This document shows, piece by piece, positions 15,399 to 24,645 of a DNA stretch of 64,000 nucleotides (position 1 is its first letter; each line of letters opens with the position of its first letter). Source of the stretch: Pseudotabrizicola sp. (lineage in GTDB: Bacteria; Pseudomonadota; Alphaproteobacteria; Rhodobacterales; Rhodobacteraceae). The position numbers and the translations under genes are program-made. Below the pieces are notes generated by a model. That model saw nothing but the letters and a program-made list of their open reading frames with translations. It made no database searches and was not told where the DNA came from. The stretch lies in NCBI RefSeq assembly GCF_030656345.1, contig NZ_JAUSNR010000010.1, positions 124,001 to 188,000 on the forward strand, read 5' to 3'.

Positions 15399-16091
15399 AT
15401 GATCATCGGGGATTTTCTCAAGGCGCTTGCGCAGCTGGCCGACCCGCGCTTCCGGCGGGTGATGGTGCTGGGGGTGCTCTTGTCGCTGGCGCTGTTGGTG
15501 GCGGTCTATGCGGGCTTTCTGGTACTGATCCAGACGCTGGTGCCCGACAGCATCGACATCCCCTTTGTCGGCCCGGTTGAGGGGTTGGGGACCCTGCTGT
15601 CCTGGGGGTCGGGGCTGTTGATGATCGGGCTGTCGGTGTTTCTGATGATGCCGGTGGCCTCGGCCTTTACCGGGCTGTTTCTGGAAGACGTGGCGCAGGC
15701 GGTCGAGGACCGGCACTACCCCGCCCTGCCGCCCGCCCCGCGCATTCCCTTGGGCGATGCGCTGATGGATGCGGCGAACTTCATGGCCCTGCTGATCGCA
15801 GTCAATGCGCTGGCGCTGGTACTCTATGCCTTTGCCGGGCCGTTCATTCCGGTGGTGTTCTGGGCGGTCAACGGGCTGCTTCTGGGGCGCGAATATTTCA
15901 CGCTGGTGGCCATGCGGCGGCTGGGGCGTGAGGGGGCAAAGGCGCTGCGCAAGCGGCACCGGGGCAAGGTCTGGCTGGCGGGCACGCTGATGGCGGCACC
16001 TTTGTCGGTGCCGCTGGTCAATCTGTTGATCCCGGTGCTGGGGGCGGCCACATTCACCCACCTGTTCCACCGGCTGAACCGGCCGGACTGA
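15399..16091 (+). CDS. EI24 domain-containing membrane protein (CysZ-like)
   Basis: 230 residues from the ATG right after the nitroreductase stop. Four to five hydrophobic segments: about 21-45, 58-85, 130-165 and 195-215. The EI24 hallmarks MPVASAFTGLFLEDVA and AVNGLLLGREYFTLVAMRRL are present. Relatives include the sulfate transporter CysZ, but no sulfate gene lies nearby, so transport of sulfate is only a possibility. Confidence 0.85.
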   Translation: MIIGDFLKALAQLADPRFRRVMVLGVLLSLALLVAVYAGFLVLIQTLVPDSIDIPFVGPVEGLGTLLSWGSGLLMIGLSVFLMMPVASAFTGLFLEDVAQAVEDRHYPALPPAPRIPLGDALMDAANFMALLIAVNALALVLYAFAGPFIPVVFWAVNGLLLGREYFTLVAMRRLGREGAKALRKRHRGKVWLAGTLMAAPLSVPLVNLLIPVLGAATFTHLFHRLNRPD

Positions 16092-16158
16092 ACGGGGGCG
16101 GCGTTTAAGGTTTGCGCTGCGGAAGGGACAGGACCGTGGGCCAGCCCCCCGGACCCCC

Positions 16159-16182
16159 CAGGATATTTAGGGACTGAAAATG
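16159..16182 (+). repeat. Possible degenerate copy of the dispersed intergenic repeat
   Basis: GGATATTTAGGGACTGAAAATGG resembles the GAGTATTT...CAAGATGAA element only loosely. It lies downstream of both the EI24 gene and the convergent Ada-type gene. Confidence 0.3.
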
Positions 16183-16213
16183 GGAGTAAGAGGCTGGGGA
16201 GGAATGGCGCGAG

Positions 16214-16843
16214 TCACGATGGGGTGGGCTGAGGGGCGGGCTGAGGGGGCGACAGGCCCTTTGTCCGGCGCAGACCGTTTGGGCTGCGTCCATAGAGTTT
16301 GAGAAAGGCCGCATTGAAGCTTCGGATGCTGCCAAAACCGGCTTGAAACGCGATGTCGCTTAACGGCAGGCCGGTTTCATCCAGCAGACGCTTTGCCCGT
16401 GCCACGCGCAGGGTCTGGGCCATCTGCACCGGCGAGGCCCCGATGTGCTGCACGAACAGGCGTGACAGGTGGCGACTGCCGACACCCAGACCCGCCGCAA
16501 GCGCCTCGACGCTGCCCCGGTCCAGCGCGCCATCCGCGATCTTTTTCAGGGCGCGTTCGACCGTGGTTCTGGTGCCCTGCCATGCCGGGCAGAACGGCGC
16601 GGTTTCCGGACGGCAGCGCAGGCAGGGGCGATAGCCCGCACGTTCGGCGGCGGCAGCGGTCGGATAATAGCTGACATTGCGGGTCAACGGCTGTTTGACA
16701 GGGCAGACCGGGCGGCAATAGATGCCGGTGGTGCGCACAGCGGTGAAAAACACGCCGTCAAATTCCGGGTCGCGGCGCAGGCGGGCGTCATTGCAGGTGT
16801 CGAAATCCAACATGGGCCAAGGATATGCCGATCGCGCTGCCAT
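16214..16843 (-). CDS. Ada-type regulator: zinc-cysteine domain plus AraC helix-turn-helix
   Basis: 209 residues. An N-terminal Ada metal-binding domain with four cysteines (YCRPVCPV near residue 42 and CLRCRP near 74) is followed by an AraC-type DNA-binding domain (VEALAAGLGVGSRHLSRLFVQHIG; LSDIAFQAGFGSIRSFNAAF). In Ada the first cysteine repairs methylphosphotriesters and turns the protein into an activator. The C-terminal O6-methylguanine methyltransferase domain or an AlkA domain, often fused, is absent; the protein ends 15 residues after the second helix-turn-helix. It may be an AdaA-like activator. Confidence 0.85.
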   Translation of the reverse strand: MAARSAYPWPMLDFDTCNDARLRRDPEFDGVFFTAVRTTGIYCRPVCPVKQPLTRNVSYYPTAAAAERAGYRPCLRCRPETAPFCPAWQGTRTTVERALKKIADGALDRGSVEALAAGLGVGSRHLSRLFVQHIGASPVQMAQTLRVARAKRLLDETGLPLSDIAFQAGFGSIRSFNAAFLKLYGRSPNGLRRTKGLSPPQPAPQPTPS

Positions 16844-16940
16844 GGCGAGACGGAACGGATGATCAGGTCTGAAACCTGCCAGACAGCGGCGGCAAGGGCG
16901 GCTAGTCCATGGGCAACAGTGCGAACCGGGGGATCTGAGG

Positions 16941-17840
16941 ATGCGGATGGGCTATCAGGATTGGGCATTGCTTCTGATGCTGTCTTTCCTTTGGGGCGGG
17001 GCCTTCTTTTTCGCTGCCGTCGCCGTCAAGGAACTGCCCCCCCTGACGCTGGTGCTGGCGCGGACCGGCCTGGCCGCACTGGCACTGGCGGTCGTGCTGC
17101 GCCTTGGCGGCGAGGCGCGGCCGTTCCGGGCAGCGGCCATTCCCGCCTTTCTGATCATGGGCCTGCTGAACAATCTTGTCCCGTTCAGCCTGCTGTTCTG
17201 GGCACAGACGATGATTCCCAGCGGTCTGGCGTCGATACTGAACGCCACCACGCCAATCTTTGCCATTGTCGCTGCGCATTTCCTGCTGACGGATGAGCGG
17301 ATGGCGCTGAACAAGGCCGTCGGCGTCGGGTGCGGGTTTGTGGGTGTTGTGGTGCTTCTGGGCGGCGGGCTGATGGATGGCAGCGGCTTTGCGGTGGTGG
17401 GCATGCTGGCCTGCCTTGGTGCTGCGCTGTCTTATGGGCTGGCCGGAACCTATGGCCGCCGGTTCCGGTCGATGCAGGTGTCGCCCGCGCAGGTCGCGCT
17501 TGGCCAGCTGACGGCCACGTCTATGATGATGGTGCCGGTGGTGTGCCTGATGGACCGGCCATGGACTTTGGCATTTCCCGGTGGGTCTGTCGTGCTGGCG
17601 GTGCTGGGGCTGGCCTTCGCCTCTACCGCGCTGGCCTATGTGATTTTCTTCCGGCTGCTGGCCTCGGCCGGGGCGGTCAATACCGCGCTTGTCACCCTGC
17701 TTATCCCGGCCAGCGCCATTCTGCTTGGCGTCCTGTTTCTGGGTGAGACGCTGGCACCACGCCACTATGCCGGGCTGGCCCTGATTTGCGCCGGGTTGCT
17801 GGCCATAGATGGCCGGGTGCTGGACCGGCTGCGGCGATAG
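16941..17840 (+). CDS. EamA family (DMT) transporter
   Basis: 299 residues with ten hydrophobic segments in two EamA repeats. Typical pieces are LLMLSFLWGGAFFFAAVAVKELPP at the start, PFSLLFWAQTMIPSGLASILNATTPIF in the first half, and LASAGAVNTALVTLLIPASAILLGVLFLGE in the second (the first and second of these continue the family pattern closely). It exports or imports an unknown small metabolite. A perfect bidirectional terminator follows. Confidence 0.9.
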   Translation: MRMGYQDWALLLMLSFLWGGAFFFAAVAVKELPPLTLVLARTGLAALALAVVLRLGGEARPFRAAAIPAFLIMGLLNNLVPFSLLFWAQTMIPSGLASILNATTPIFAIVAAHFLLTDERMALNKAVGVGCGFVGVVVLLGGGLMDGSGFAVVGMLACLGAALSYGLAGTYGRRFRSMQVSPAQVALGQLTATSMMMVPVVCLMDRPWTLAFPGGSVVLAVLGLAFASTALAYVIFFRLLASAGAVNTALVTLLIPASAILLGVLFLGETLAPRHYAGLALICAGLLAIDGRVLDRLRR

Positions 17841-17906
17841 CGGTGGAGGCTGCGGGCTGGCGCTGTCGCGCCTGCTGTCTCGGCTCACTCAGCGAGAGCC
17901 AGGATG

Positions 17907-17951
17907 AAAGGACAAGGCGCGCGCCGGAGTACGGCGCGCGCCTTGTCCTTT
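17907..17951. terminator. Bidirectional terminator hairpin
   Basis: A perfect 19-bp stem (17907-17925 with 17933-17951) with a 7-base loop lies between two convergent genes. The ends AAAG/CTTT give a short T-run on either strand. Confidence 0.85.
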
Positions 17952-17958
17952 GGTGTGC

Positions 17959-19848
17959 TTACGCCGCCCAGTCCCACGGGCTGGTAAACCCACCCAGAGC
18001 CTCGGTCACCTTTGCGTCCTCGACCTCACCCGATTTGCTCAGCTTGGCGACCAGACCGCGTTTCTTGTCTTCAGCCACCAGCGCCACGCGGGCGGGGATG
18101 CCGGCTTTTTCCAGCGCTGCGTCGTAAACGCGGGTGATGGCCATGCGGCGCAGGTCGGGTTTGAAGACCTTGCCGACGGCGGTTTTTGGCACCTCTGGCA
18201 GGATCTCGATGTATTTCGGCAGGGCCGCGCGTTCATGGATGTGTTTGGTGGCGTAATCCATCAGGTCGGCCACGGTGGCGGTGGAGCCTTTGACCAGCTC
18301 GACGTACGCCGCGGGCAATTCGCCCGAATGCGCGTCGGGCTGGCCGATGGCACCGACGACGGCGACAGCCTCATGGCCCATCAGCGCCTCTTCGATGATG
18401 GCGGGGTCGATGTTGTGGCCGCCACGGATGATCAGATCCTTGGCGCGGCCGGTGATGAACAGATAGCCATCGGCATCGATGCGGCCCAGATCGCCGGTGC
18501 GCAGGAAGCGGCCTTCGGCGAAGAGATCCTTGTTCTTGTCGACTTCCGTGTAGGTCGAGCCTTCAAACACGCCGGGGTTGGCAACGCAGATCTCGCCCAC
18601 CTCATCCACGCCGCATTCGCGGAAACCGTCGCCGTTCTTGTGCAGGATGCGGACATGGGAATAGGGAAACGGCAGGCCGACCGAGCCGATCTTTTTCACG
18701 CCATCCGGCGGGTTGATCGACACCAGACAGGTGCATTCCGTCAGCCCGTAGCCTTCGACAATCTCGACCCCGGTTTCTTTCTTGAAGCGGTTGTACAGTT
18801 CCACCGGCAGCGGGGAGGAGCCGGAGAAGGCGTTGCGCAAGGACGAGATATCGGCATCCACCGGGCGCTGCATCAGCGCCGACAGGGCGGTGGGCACCGT
18901 GATCATGTAGGTGGCCTTGTAGCGCGCGATCAGTTTCCAGAAGTTGTCGAACACGCCGTCGCCACGATAGCCCGCCGGGGTCGGGAAGACGGCATGGGCA
19001 CCGGATGCGATCATGCTCATCAGGATCGGATAGGTGGCAAAGACGTGGAACAGCGGCAGCGGGCACATCACCACATCATCGGGCTTGAACAGCAGCTGAT
19101 GGCCAAGCCAGCCGTTGTAGATCATGCCCGAGACCTTGTGCTGCGCCACCTTTGGCATGCCGGTGGTGCCGCCGGTGTGGAAATAGGCGGCGACGCGGTC
19201 CTGCGGCTCGTCGGCGAAGGTCAGGCGGTCGGCGGGCTGGCGGGCCAGTTCGGTAGTGAAGTTCTGCACATTGGCGGTGTGGCTGGTGGGGTTTTTCGGC
19301 CGGATCAGCGGCACGATGTATTTCTTGGCACCCGAGAGGTAGCGCACCAGATCCACCTCCAGCACGGTTTTCACCGAAGGCGCGTAGCGCACCGCCTCGG
19401 CCACCTTCTGCGCCACATCCGTCTTGGGGAACGGGCGCAGGGTGACGACCACCTTGGCCTTGGTCTCACGCAGGATGGCGCTGATCTGTTCGGGTTCCAG
19501 CAGCGGATTGATCGGGTTGACGATGCCGGCCACCGCGCCGCCGATCAGGGTGACGGCGGTTTCCAGTGCGTTGGGCAGCACGAAGGCCACCACATCGGTC
19601 GGGCCGACGCCAAGGCTGCGGAACAGGTTGGCGGCCTGGGTGACCTGCGCGTGGACCTGCGCCCAGCTGAGGGACTCGCGTTTGGTGTCGGGGCCGGACA
19701 GCAGCTGATAGCTCAGCGCGGGTCGGTGCCCGTGGCTGGCCTTTGCAGCGCTGATGGCTTCATACATGGTGCGCGCCACCGGGCGGTCTGCCCATGGCAT
19801 CTCGGCCTCGGTCGCGGCGATATCCTCGCGCGTGACGAATTTTCCCAT
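17959..19848 (-). CDS. Acyl-CoA synthetase (AMP-forming)
   Basis: 629 residues from the ATG at 19848, which has a GGGAGGGA ribosome-binding site; the frame stays open upstream but that part overlaps the ABC transporter gene. The adenylate-forming signature YFHTGGTTGMPK lies near residue 224, EGYGLTECT near 370, and LRTGDLGRIDADGYLFITGRAKDLII near 460. PKTAVGKVFKP near the C-terminus holds the catalytic lysine. It activates a carboxylic acid, probably a medium or long chain fatty acid, to its CoA thioester. The chain length cannot be read from sequence. Confidence 0.92.
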   Translation of the reverse strand: MGKFVTREDIAATEAEMPWADRPVARTMYEAISAAKASHGHRPALSYQLLSGPDTKRESLSWAQVHAQVTQAANLFRSLGVGPTDVVAFVLPNALETAVTLIGGAVAGIVNPINPLLEPEQISAILRETKAKVVVTLRPFPKTDVAQKVAEAVRYAPSVKTVLEVDLVRYLSGAKKYIVPLIRPKNPTSHTANVQNFTTELARQPADRLTFADEPQDRVAAYFHTGGTTGMPKVAQHKVSGMIYNGWLGHQLLFKPDDVVMCPLPLFHVFATYPILMSMIASGAHAVFPTPAGYRGDGVFDNFWKLIARYKATYMITVPTALSALMQRPVDADISSLRNAFSGSSPLPVELYNRFKKETGVEIVEGYGLTECTCLVSINPPDGVKKIGSVGLPFPYSHVRILHKNGDGFRECGVDEVGEICVANPGVFEGSTYTEVDKNKDLFAEGRFLRTGDLGRIDADGYLFITGRAKDLIIRGGHNIDPAIIEEALMGHEAVAVVGAIGQPDAHSGELPAAYVELVKGSTATVADLMDYATKHIHERAALPKYIEILPEVPKTAVGKVFKPDLRRMAITRVYDAALEKAGIPARVALVAEDKKRGLVAKLSKSGEVEDAKVTEALGGFTSPWDWAA

Positions 19849-20029
19849 TGGTCCCTCCCTCGGTGGTCCTCTGCAGCCCCGTTGATGGGGGGCCTGTTTT
19901 CCCTGCGGTCTACAATGTGGGCAAAAGGCGGGTTTGCCAAGCGGCGGCGGCACCTGGCAACGCAACGTCAGAGCGCGCCGGGGAAAACCGCCGGGAGGGC
20001 GGGGAACCGGCCTTTGGGGTTTTTGCCGG

Positions 20030-21811
20030 TCAGGCCGCGCCGTCGGTGAACTGCAACCGGGCAAGGCGGGCATAAAGGCCGCCCTCGGCCACCAGATCCT
20101 CATGCTTGCCCTGCGCCACGATGCGGCCCTGATCGAAGACCACGATCCGGTCGGCGCGTTTGACGGTCGCCAGACGGTGCGCCACGACAAGGGTGGTGCG
20201 GTTCTCGGCCAGGGTTTCCACCGCCGACTGCACCAGCCGTTCGGATTCGGCGTCCAAAGCGCTGGTGGCTTCGTCCAGCAGCAGCACCGGCGCGTCACGC
20301 AGGATGGCGCGGGCGATGGCGATGCGCTGCTTCTGCCCGCCCGACAGCATGACACCGCGTTCACCAAGATAGGTGTCATACCCCTGCGGCAGCGCCGAGA
20401 TAAAGTCATGCGCGGCAGCGGCGCGGGCGGCGGTTTCGACCTGCGCATCCGTGGCATCAGGGCGGCCAAAGCGGATGTTTTCGCGGGCCGAGGTGGCAAA
20501 GATCACCGGGTCCTGCGGCACCAGCGACAGCGACTGGCGGAAATCGGTGCGGTCAAGGTCGCGCAGATCGACGCCGTCGAGCAGCACCGCGCCCTGTTGC
20601 GGATCGTAGAACCGCAACAGCAGTTGCAGGATGGTGGTCTTGCCCGCGCCGGAGGGGCCGACCAGTGCCACCGTCTCGCCGGGCCGGACGTGCAGGGTGA
20701 TGGCATCAAGCGCCGAGGTTTCGGGCCGGGCGGGATAGCGGAAGCTGACAGCCTCAAACCGGATGTCACCCCGCACCGGGCGCGGCAGCGCCTTGGGTTG
20801 GGCCGGGTCTTTCACCGGGTCGGTGGCGTGCAGCAGTTCCACCAGACGTTCGGTTGCCCCTGCAGCGCGTTGCAGCTCGCCCCAGATTTCCGACAGCGCC
20901 CCGACCGATCCGGCGACCATGATGGCATAGATCACGAACTGGATCAGCTCTCCGGGGGTCATCACCCCGGCGCGCACGTCGCGCGCGCCCATCCACAGCA
21001 CGCCGACAATGCCGGTGAACACAAGGAATATCACGAAAATCGTCAGCACCGCGCGGGTGCCGATGCGGGTTCTGGCCGATGCGAAGCTTTTTTCCGTCAC
21101 TTCCGCAAAGGCGTTGCGGGTCTGCGCCTCATGCGTGAAGGCCTGCACCGTCTGCACCGATGACAGCGCCTCGGAGGCGGAACCGGAGGACGAGGCGATC
21201 CAGTCCTGATTCTCACGCCCCAGAATGCGCAGGCGGCGGCCCAGAATGATGATCGGCACCACCACCACCGGCACGATCAGCAGAACCATCCCCGCCAGCT
21301 TGGCCGAGGTCAGCAGCATCAGCACCAGCCCGCCAAACAGGATCAGGCTGTTGCGCAGCGCGATCGAGACGGACGAGCCGATCAGCGACAGGATCAGCGT
21401 GGTGTCGGTGGTGATGCGGCTGAGCACCTCGCCGGTCATGATCCGTTCAAAGAACGCGGGCGACAGCATCAGCACCCGGTCGAACAGCGCGCGGCGGATG
21501 TCGGCCACCACCCGCTCGCCCAGTCGGGTCACCAGATAATAGCGCATGCCCGAGCCGAAGGCGAAAATCCCGGCGATGATGATGGCCGCACCGAAGTACT
21601 GGTCAAGGATCACCACATCGGCGTTGAAATTGTCCACCACCCGGCGCACCGCCAGCGGCAGCACTAGGCTGACTGCAGCGGTCAGGATCAGGGCCAGCAG
21701 CGCCAGCACCAGCAGGCGCCGGTAGGGCAGCAGAAACGGCACCAGCCCGGCAAGGGCCCCAACCTGTTTTGATGTCGCGCGGTCCTCGGTCACTGTCGGT
21801 GTGCGTGCCAT
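20030..21811 (-). CDS. ABC transporter with fused permease and ATPase (MsbA/HMT-like exporter)
   Basis: 593 residues. Six membrane segments occupy about residues 20-310. The nucleotide-binding domain has Walker A GPSGAGKTT near residue 385, signature LSGGQKQR near 490, Walker B LLLDEATSALD and the switch His in VVAHRLATV. The fused half-transporter works as a homodimeric exporter of lipids or drugs. Relatives are usually annotated as lipid A or multidrug exporters; the substrate is not readable here. Confidence 0.92.
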   Translation of the reverse strand: MARTPTVTEDRATSKQVGALAGLVPFLLPYRRLLVLALLALILTAAVSLVLPLAVRRVVDNFNADVVILDQYFGAAIIIAGIFAFGSGMRYYLVTRLGERVVADIRRALFDRVLMLSPAFFERIMTGEVLSRITTDTTLILSLIGSSVSIALRNSLILFGGLVLMLLTSAKLAGMVLLIVPVVVVPIIILGRRLRILGRENQDWIASSSGSASEALSSVQTVQAFTHEAQTRNAFAEVTEKSFASARTRIGTRAVLTIFVIFLVFTGIVGVLWMGARDVRAGVMTPGELIQFVIYAIMVAGSVGALSEIWGELQRAAGATERLVELLHATDPVKDPAQPKALPRPVRGDIRFEAVSFRYPARPETSALDAITLHVRPGETVALVGPSGAGKTTILQLLLRFYDPQQGAVLLDGVDLRDLDRTDFRQSLSLVPQDPVIFATSARENIRFGRPDATDAQVETAARAAAAHDFISALPQGYDTYLGERGVMLSGGQKQRIAIARAILRDAPVLLLDEATSALDAESERLVQSAVETLAENRTTLVVAHRLATVKRADRIVVFDQGRIVAQGKHEDLVAEGGLYARLARLQFTDGAA

Positions 21812-21950
21812 ATCGTCCTGCCTTGTTGTGCTGCGGGTTTAGGCAACCCGCGCCTGCGGGGCAAGCGCCCCATTTGCCGCGCCCCCGGATGGCGGGGGTG
21901 TGAGGTGGCAAAGGGCGGTGCTGGTGGCGTCTGGCGGAGCGCTCCGCGCG

Positions 21951-21972
21951 GGAGTATTTTTGTCAAGATGAA
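21951..21972 (+). repeat. Dispersed intergenic repeat, single-arm copy
   Basis: Reads GGAGTATTT, then TTGTCAAGATGAA: one arm of the element found as a full palindrome at 37771-37857 and 57161-57232. It lies in the 267-base gap between the ABC transporter and the alpha/beta hydrolase gene. Just before it is a palindrome CGGAGCGCTCCG (21934-21945). I see no gene in this gap. Confidence 0.8.
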
Positions 21973-22078
21973 TGCGGGGGGCGGCAGGGCTGCGCTGTGG
22001 ATGGGAACTTGCGGGCGCGGGGCACTTGGGCTTTATCTGCTGCAGGGGGTTGGCCCCTTGTGACCGGGGAGGCTGACG

Positions 22079-22903
22079 ATGACCGCGTTTTTCACCGCAC
22101 CCGATGGGGCAAGGCTGGCCTACCGGGATGAGGGCGAGGGCCTGCCGGTGCTGTGCCTGTCCGGCCTGACCCGGACGATGGGCGATTTCGACTATATGCT
22201 GCCGCATCTGCCACCCTGCCGCGTGATCCGCATGGATTACCGGGGGCGCGGGCAAAGTGCCTGGACCGGGGCCGGCAGCTATACCGTGCCGGTGGAGGCG
22301 GGGGATGCGCTTGCGCTGCTGGACCATCTGGGGGTGGAGCGCGCGGCGGTCATCGGCACCTCGCGCGGCGGGTTGATCGGGATGATGCTGGCGGCGGTGG
22401 CGCGCCCGCGTCTGCTGGGGCTGCTGCTGAACGATGTGGGGCCGGAGATCCATCGCCCGGGGCTGGAGCGGATTTTCGACTATGTCGGGCGCAACCCGGC
22501 GGCCCGCACCCATGCGGCGCTGGCAGCCGCCCTGCCCGGCGTGATGCCGGGCTTTGCCGGGGTGCCCGCCAGCCGCTGGCTGGAAGAGACGCGTTTGCAT
22601 TATAGTGAAACGGATCAGGGGTTGCGCATCACCTATGACCCGGCGTTGCGCGACGCGTTTCTGTCGGCGTTTGACGGCCCGCCGGTCGATCTGTGGCCGC
22701 TGTTCGATGCCTGCGCCGGTCTGCCGCTGGCGCTGGTGCGGGGGGCGAATTCCGACCTGTTGTCGCAGGCCACGGCGGATGAAATGCGCAGGCGGCGGCC
22801 CGATATGTTGTTTGCGCAAGTGCCGGACCGCGCGCATATTCCGTTTCTGGATGAACCCGGGGCGGTGGCCGTGATCCATGAATTCCTGAGGGCCTGCGCA
22901 TGA
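22079..22903 (+). CDS. Alpha/beta hydrolase
   Basis: 274 residues. The nucleophile elbow is GTSRGG near residue 96; the acid (near residue 225, GANSDLLSQ) and the His (PDRAHIPFLDEP near 250) follow the usual order. HxGxT-like oxyanion segment is LCLSGLTRTMGD. It lacks a signal peptide, so it acts in the cytoplasm. Its last four bases overlap the dehydratase start (ATGA), opening a run of overlapping genes to 26583. Substrate unknown. Confidence 0.88.
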   Translation: MTAFFTAPDGARLAYRDEGEGLPVLCLSGLTRTMGDFDYMLPHLPPCRVIRMDYRGRGQSAWTGAGSYTVPVEAGDALALLDHLGVERAAVIGTSRGGLIGMMLAAVARPRLLGLLLNDVGPEIHRPGLERIFDYVGRNPAARTHAALAAALPGVMPGFAGVPASRWLEETRLHYSETDQGLRITYDPALRDAFLSAFDGPPVDLWPLFDACAGLPLALVRGANSDLLSQATADEMRRRRPDMLFAQVPDRAHIPFLDEPGAVAVIHEFLRACA

Positions 22904-23856
22904 ATATCACGATGATCGAGGCGGCGGCGGCGCGGTTGGCGGGGCATGCGCGGGCAACCCCCCTGCTGAACGCGCCGCTGCTGGATGCGGCCTTTGGCAA
23001 GCGGGTGTTAATAAAGGCGGAATGCCTGCAGGTGACAGGATCATTCAAATTCCGTGGCGCGTGGTCGGCGGTATCGGCCCTGCCTGCGGGGACGCGTGGT
23101 GTGCTGGCCTATTCGTCGGGCAACCATGGGCAGGGCGTGGCCTTGGCTGCCGCGCGTCATGGGTTGCCTTGCGTGGTGGTGATGCCATCCGACGCGCCGC
23201 AGGTGAAGATCGCCAACACCCGCGCCTATGGTGCCGAGGTGGTGCTGTATGACCGCAGGACGGAGGACCGCGATGCCTTGGGCGCGGCCCTGTGCGCCCA
23301 GCGTGGGCTGGTGCTGATCAAGCCGTTTGACGACGCGCAGGTGATCGCGGGGCAAGGCACGGTGGGGCTGGAGATTGCGGCGCAGGCTTTGCAGGCCGGG
23401 GTGGACAGCGCCGATGTGCTGGTCTGCTGCGGCGGTGGCGGGCTGTCGGCGGGGATCGCGCTGGCGCTGGAGGCGCGGGCCCCCGGCCTGCGCCTGCGCA
23501 CGGTGGAACCAGTGGGGTTTGACGACATGGCGCGGTCGCTCGCGGCGGGGGAGCGGTTGCGCAACCCGGCCACGACCGGATCGGTCTGCGACGCAATCCT
23601 GACGCCCAGCCCGGGGGAGCTGACATTCCCGGTGTTGCAGCGGCTGGCCGGGCCGGGGATGGTGGTGAGTGATGATCAGGCGCTGCAGGCGATGGCGCTC
23701 GCCTTCACCCATCTGCGCATCGTGCTGGAACCCGGCGGCGCGGTCGCGCTGGCGGCAGCACTTTTTGGCGAGACACCTGATCCGGTGATCTGCGTCGCCA
23801 GTGGCGGCAATGCCGACCCGGCGCTGTTCCGCGACGCTCTGGCGCGGTTCGGCTGA
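22900..23856 (+). CDS. PLP-dependent threonine/serine dehydratase-like enzyme
   Basis: 318 residues, fold type II PLP enzyme. The Schiff-base lysine is in VTGSFKFRGA near residue 49, the substrate-binding SSGNHGQGVALAA near 70, and the phosphate-binding glycine loop CCGGGGLSAGIA near 175. There is no C-terminal ACT domain, so it is a catabolic-type deaminase such as threonine/serine dehydratase, serine racemase or hydroxyaspartate ammonia-lyase. The true substrate may be the product of a neighbouring hydrolase. Translationally coupled to the genes on both sides. Confidence 0.88.
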   Translation: MNITMIEAAAARLAGHARATPLLNAPLLDAAFGKRVLIKAECLQVTGSFKFRGAWSAVSALPAGTRGVLAYSSGNHGQGVALAAARHGLPCVVVMPSDAPQVKIANTRAYGAEVVLYDRRTEDRDALGAALCAQRGLVLIKPFDDAQVIAGQGTVGLEIAAQALQAGVDSADVLVCCGGGGLSAGIALALEARAPGLRLRTVEPVGFDDMARSLAAGERLRNPATTGSVCDAILTPSPGELTFPVLQRLAGPGMVVSDDQALQAMALAFTHLRIVLEPGGAVALAAALFGETPDPVICVASGGNADPALFRDALARFG

Positions 23857-23859
23857 CCC

Positions 23860-24645
23860 ATGTCGCTGATGTTTTTCCCCGATCTGCGGCTGAATGTGGA
23901 ACTCTCCGGCCCCGCGAACGCCCCGCCCGTCGTGCTGCTGCACGGCCTTGGCACCAGCCTGCGCCTGTGGGACGCCGTGGTGGCGCGCCTGCCCGGTCAC
24001 CGCATCCTGCGCATGGATATGCGCGGCCACGGGCTGTCGGATGTACCTCAAGGCCCCTATGCCATGGGGGCGCTGATCCATGACGCCGAACGCGTGATGG
24101 CGCAGGCGGGGCTGCGCGATGCGGTGGTGGTCGGCCATTCGATCGGCGGGATGATCGCGCAGGGGCTGGCGGTCAAACGGCTCGATCTGGTGCGCGCGAT
24201 GGTGCTGTCGAACAGTGCCGCGCGGATCGGGATTGCGTCGCAATGGCAGGCGCGGATCGACGCCGTGCGCGCGGGCGGGATGGAGGCGATTGCCGGTGCC
24301 ACACTTGCACGCTGGCTGGGCCGCAAATGGCAGGACCACCCCGACCTGCAAGCGGTGCGCTCCATGTTGCTGGCCACCCCGCCCGAGGGCTGGATGGGGG
24401 CGGCGGCGGCGATTGCGGGCACCGATTTCTACACGCCGACCGCCGGGCTGACCCTGCCCACGCTGGCGCTTGCCGGGATCAATGATGGTGCCACCCCGCC
24501 CGATCTCGCCCGCGAAACCGCCGATCTGATCCTGGGCAGCCGGTTTCAGCTGATCCGTGGCGCGGGCCATCTGCCGATGGTGGAACAGCCCGACGCCTTC
24601 ACCCGCGCTTTACGCGATTTTCTGGAAAGCATCGGCCATGTCTGA
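23860..24645 (+). CDS. Alpha/beta hydrolase, 3-oxoadipate enol-lactonase-like
   Basis: 261 residues. VVLLHGLGTSLRLWD is the oxyanion segment, RILRMDMRGHGLSD follows, GHSIGGMIAQGLA is the nucleophile elbow near residue 92, and GAGHLPMVEQPDAF holds the His. The order and length resemble PcaD, the 3-oxoadipate enol-lactonase. No other beta-ketoadipate genes (pcaB, pcaC, pcaIJ) are nearby, so the true lactone or ester may differ. It starts four bases after the dehydratase and overlaps the next gene by eight. Confidence 0.85.
   Translation: MSLMFFPDLRLNVELSGPANAPPVVLLHGLGTSLRLWDAVVARLPGHRILRMDMRGHGLSDVPQGPYAMGALIHDAERVMAQAGLRDAVVVGHSIGGMIAQGLAVKRLDLVRAMVLSNSAARIGIASQWQARIDAVRAGGMEAIAGATLARWLGRKWQDHPDLQAVRSMLLATPPEGWMGAAAAIAGTDFYTPTAGLTLPTLALAGINDGATPPDLARETADLILGSRFQLIRGAGHLPMVEQPDAFTRALRDFLESIGHV

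Noticed and set aside
17950-20049. 699-codon open frame on the plus strand opposite the acyl-CoA synthetase
   Set aside because: Shadow of a high-G+C gene: Gly/Asp/His-rich with no motif, antisense to a clear enzyme.
19849-20499. Upstream extension of the acyl-CoA synthetase frame into the ABC transporter gene
   Set aside because: The extension is antisense-free but overlaps the real ABC ATPase frame, and the ATG at 19848 has a strong ribosome-binding site and a normal family start.
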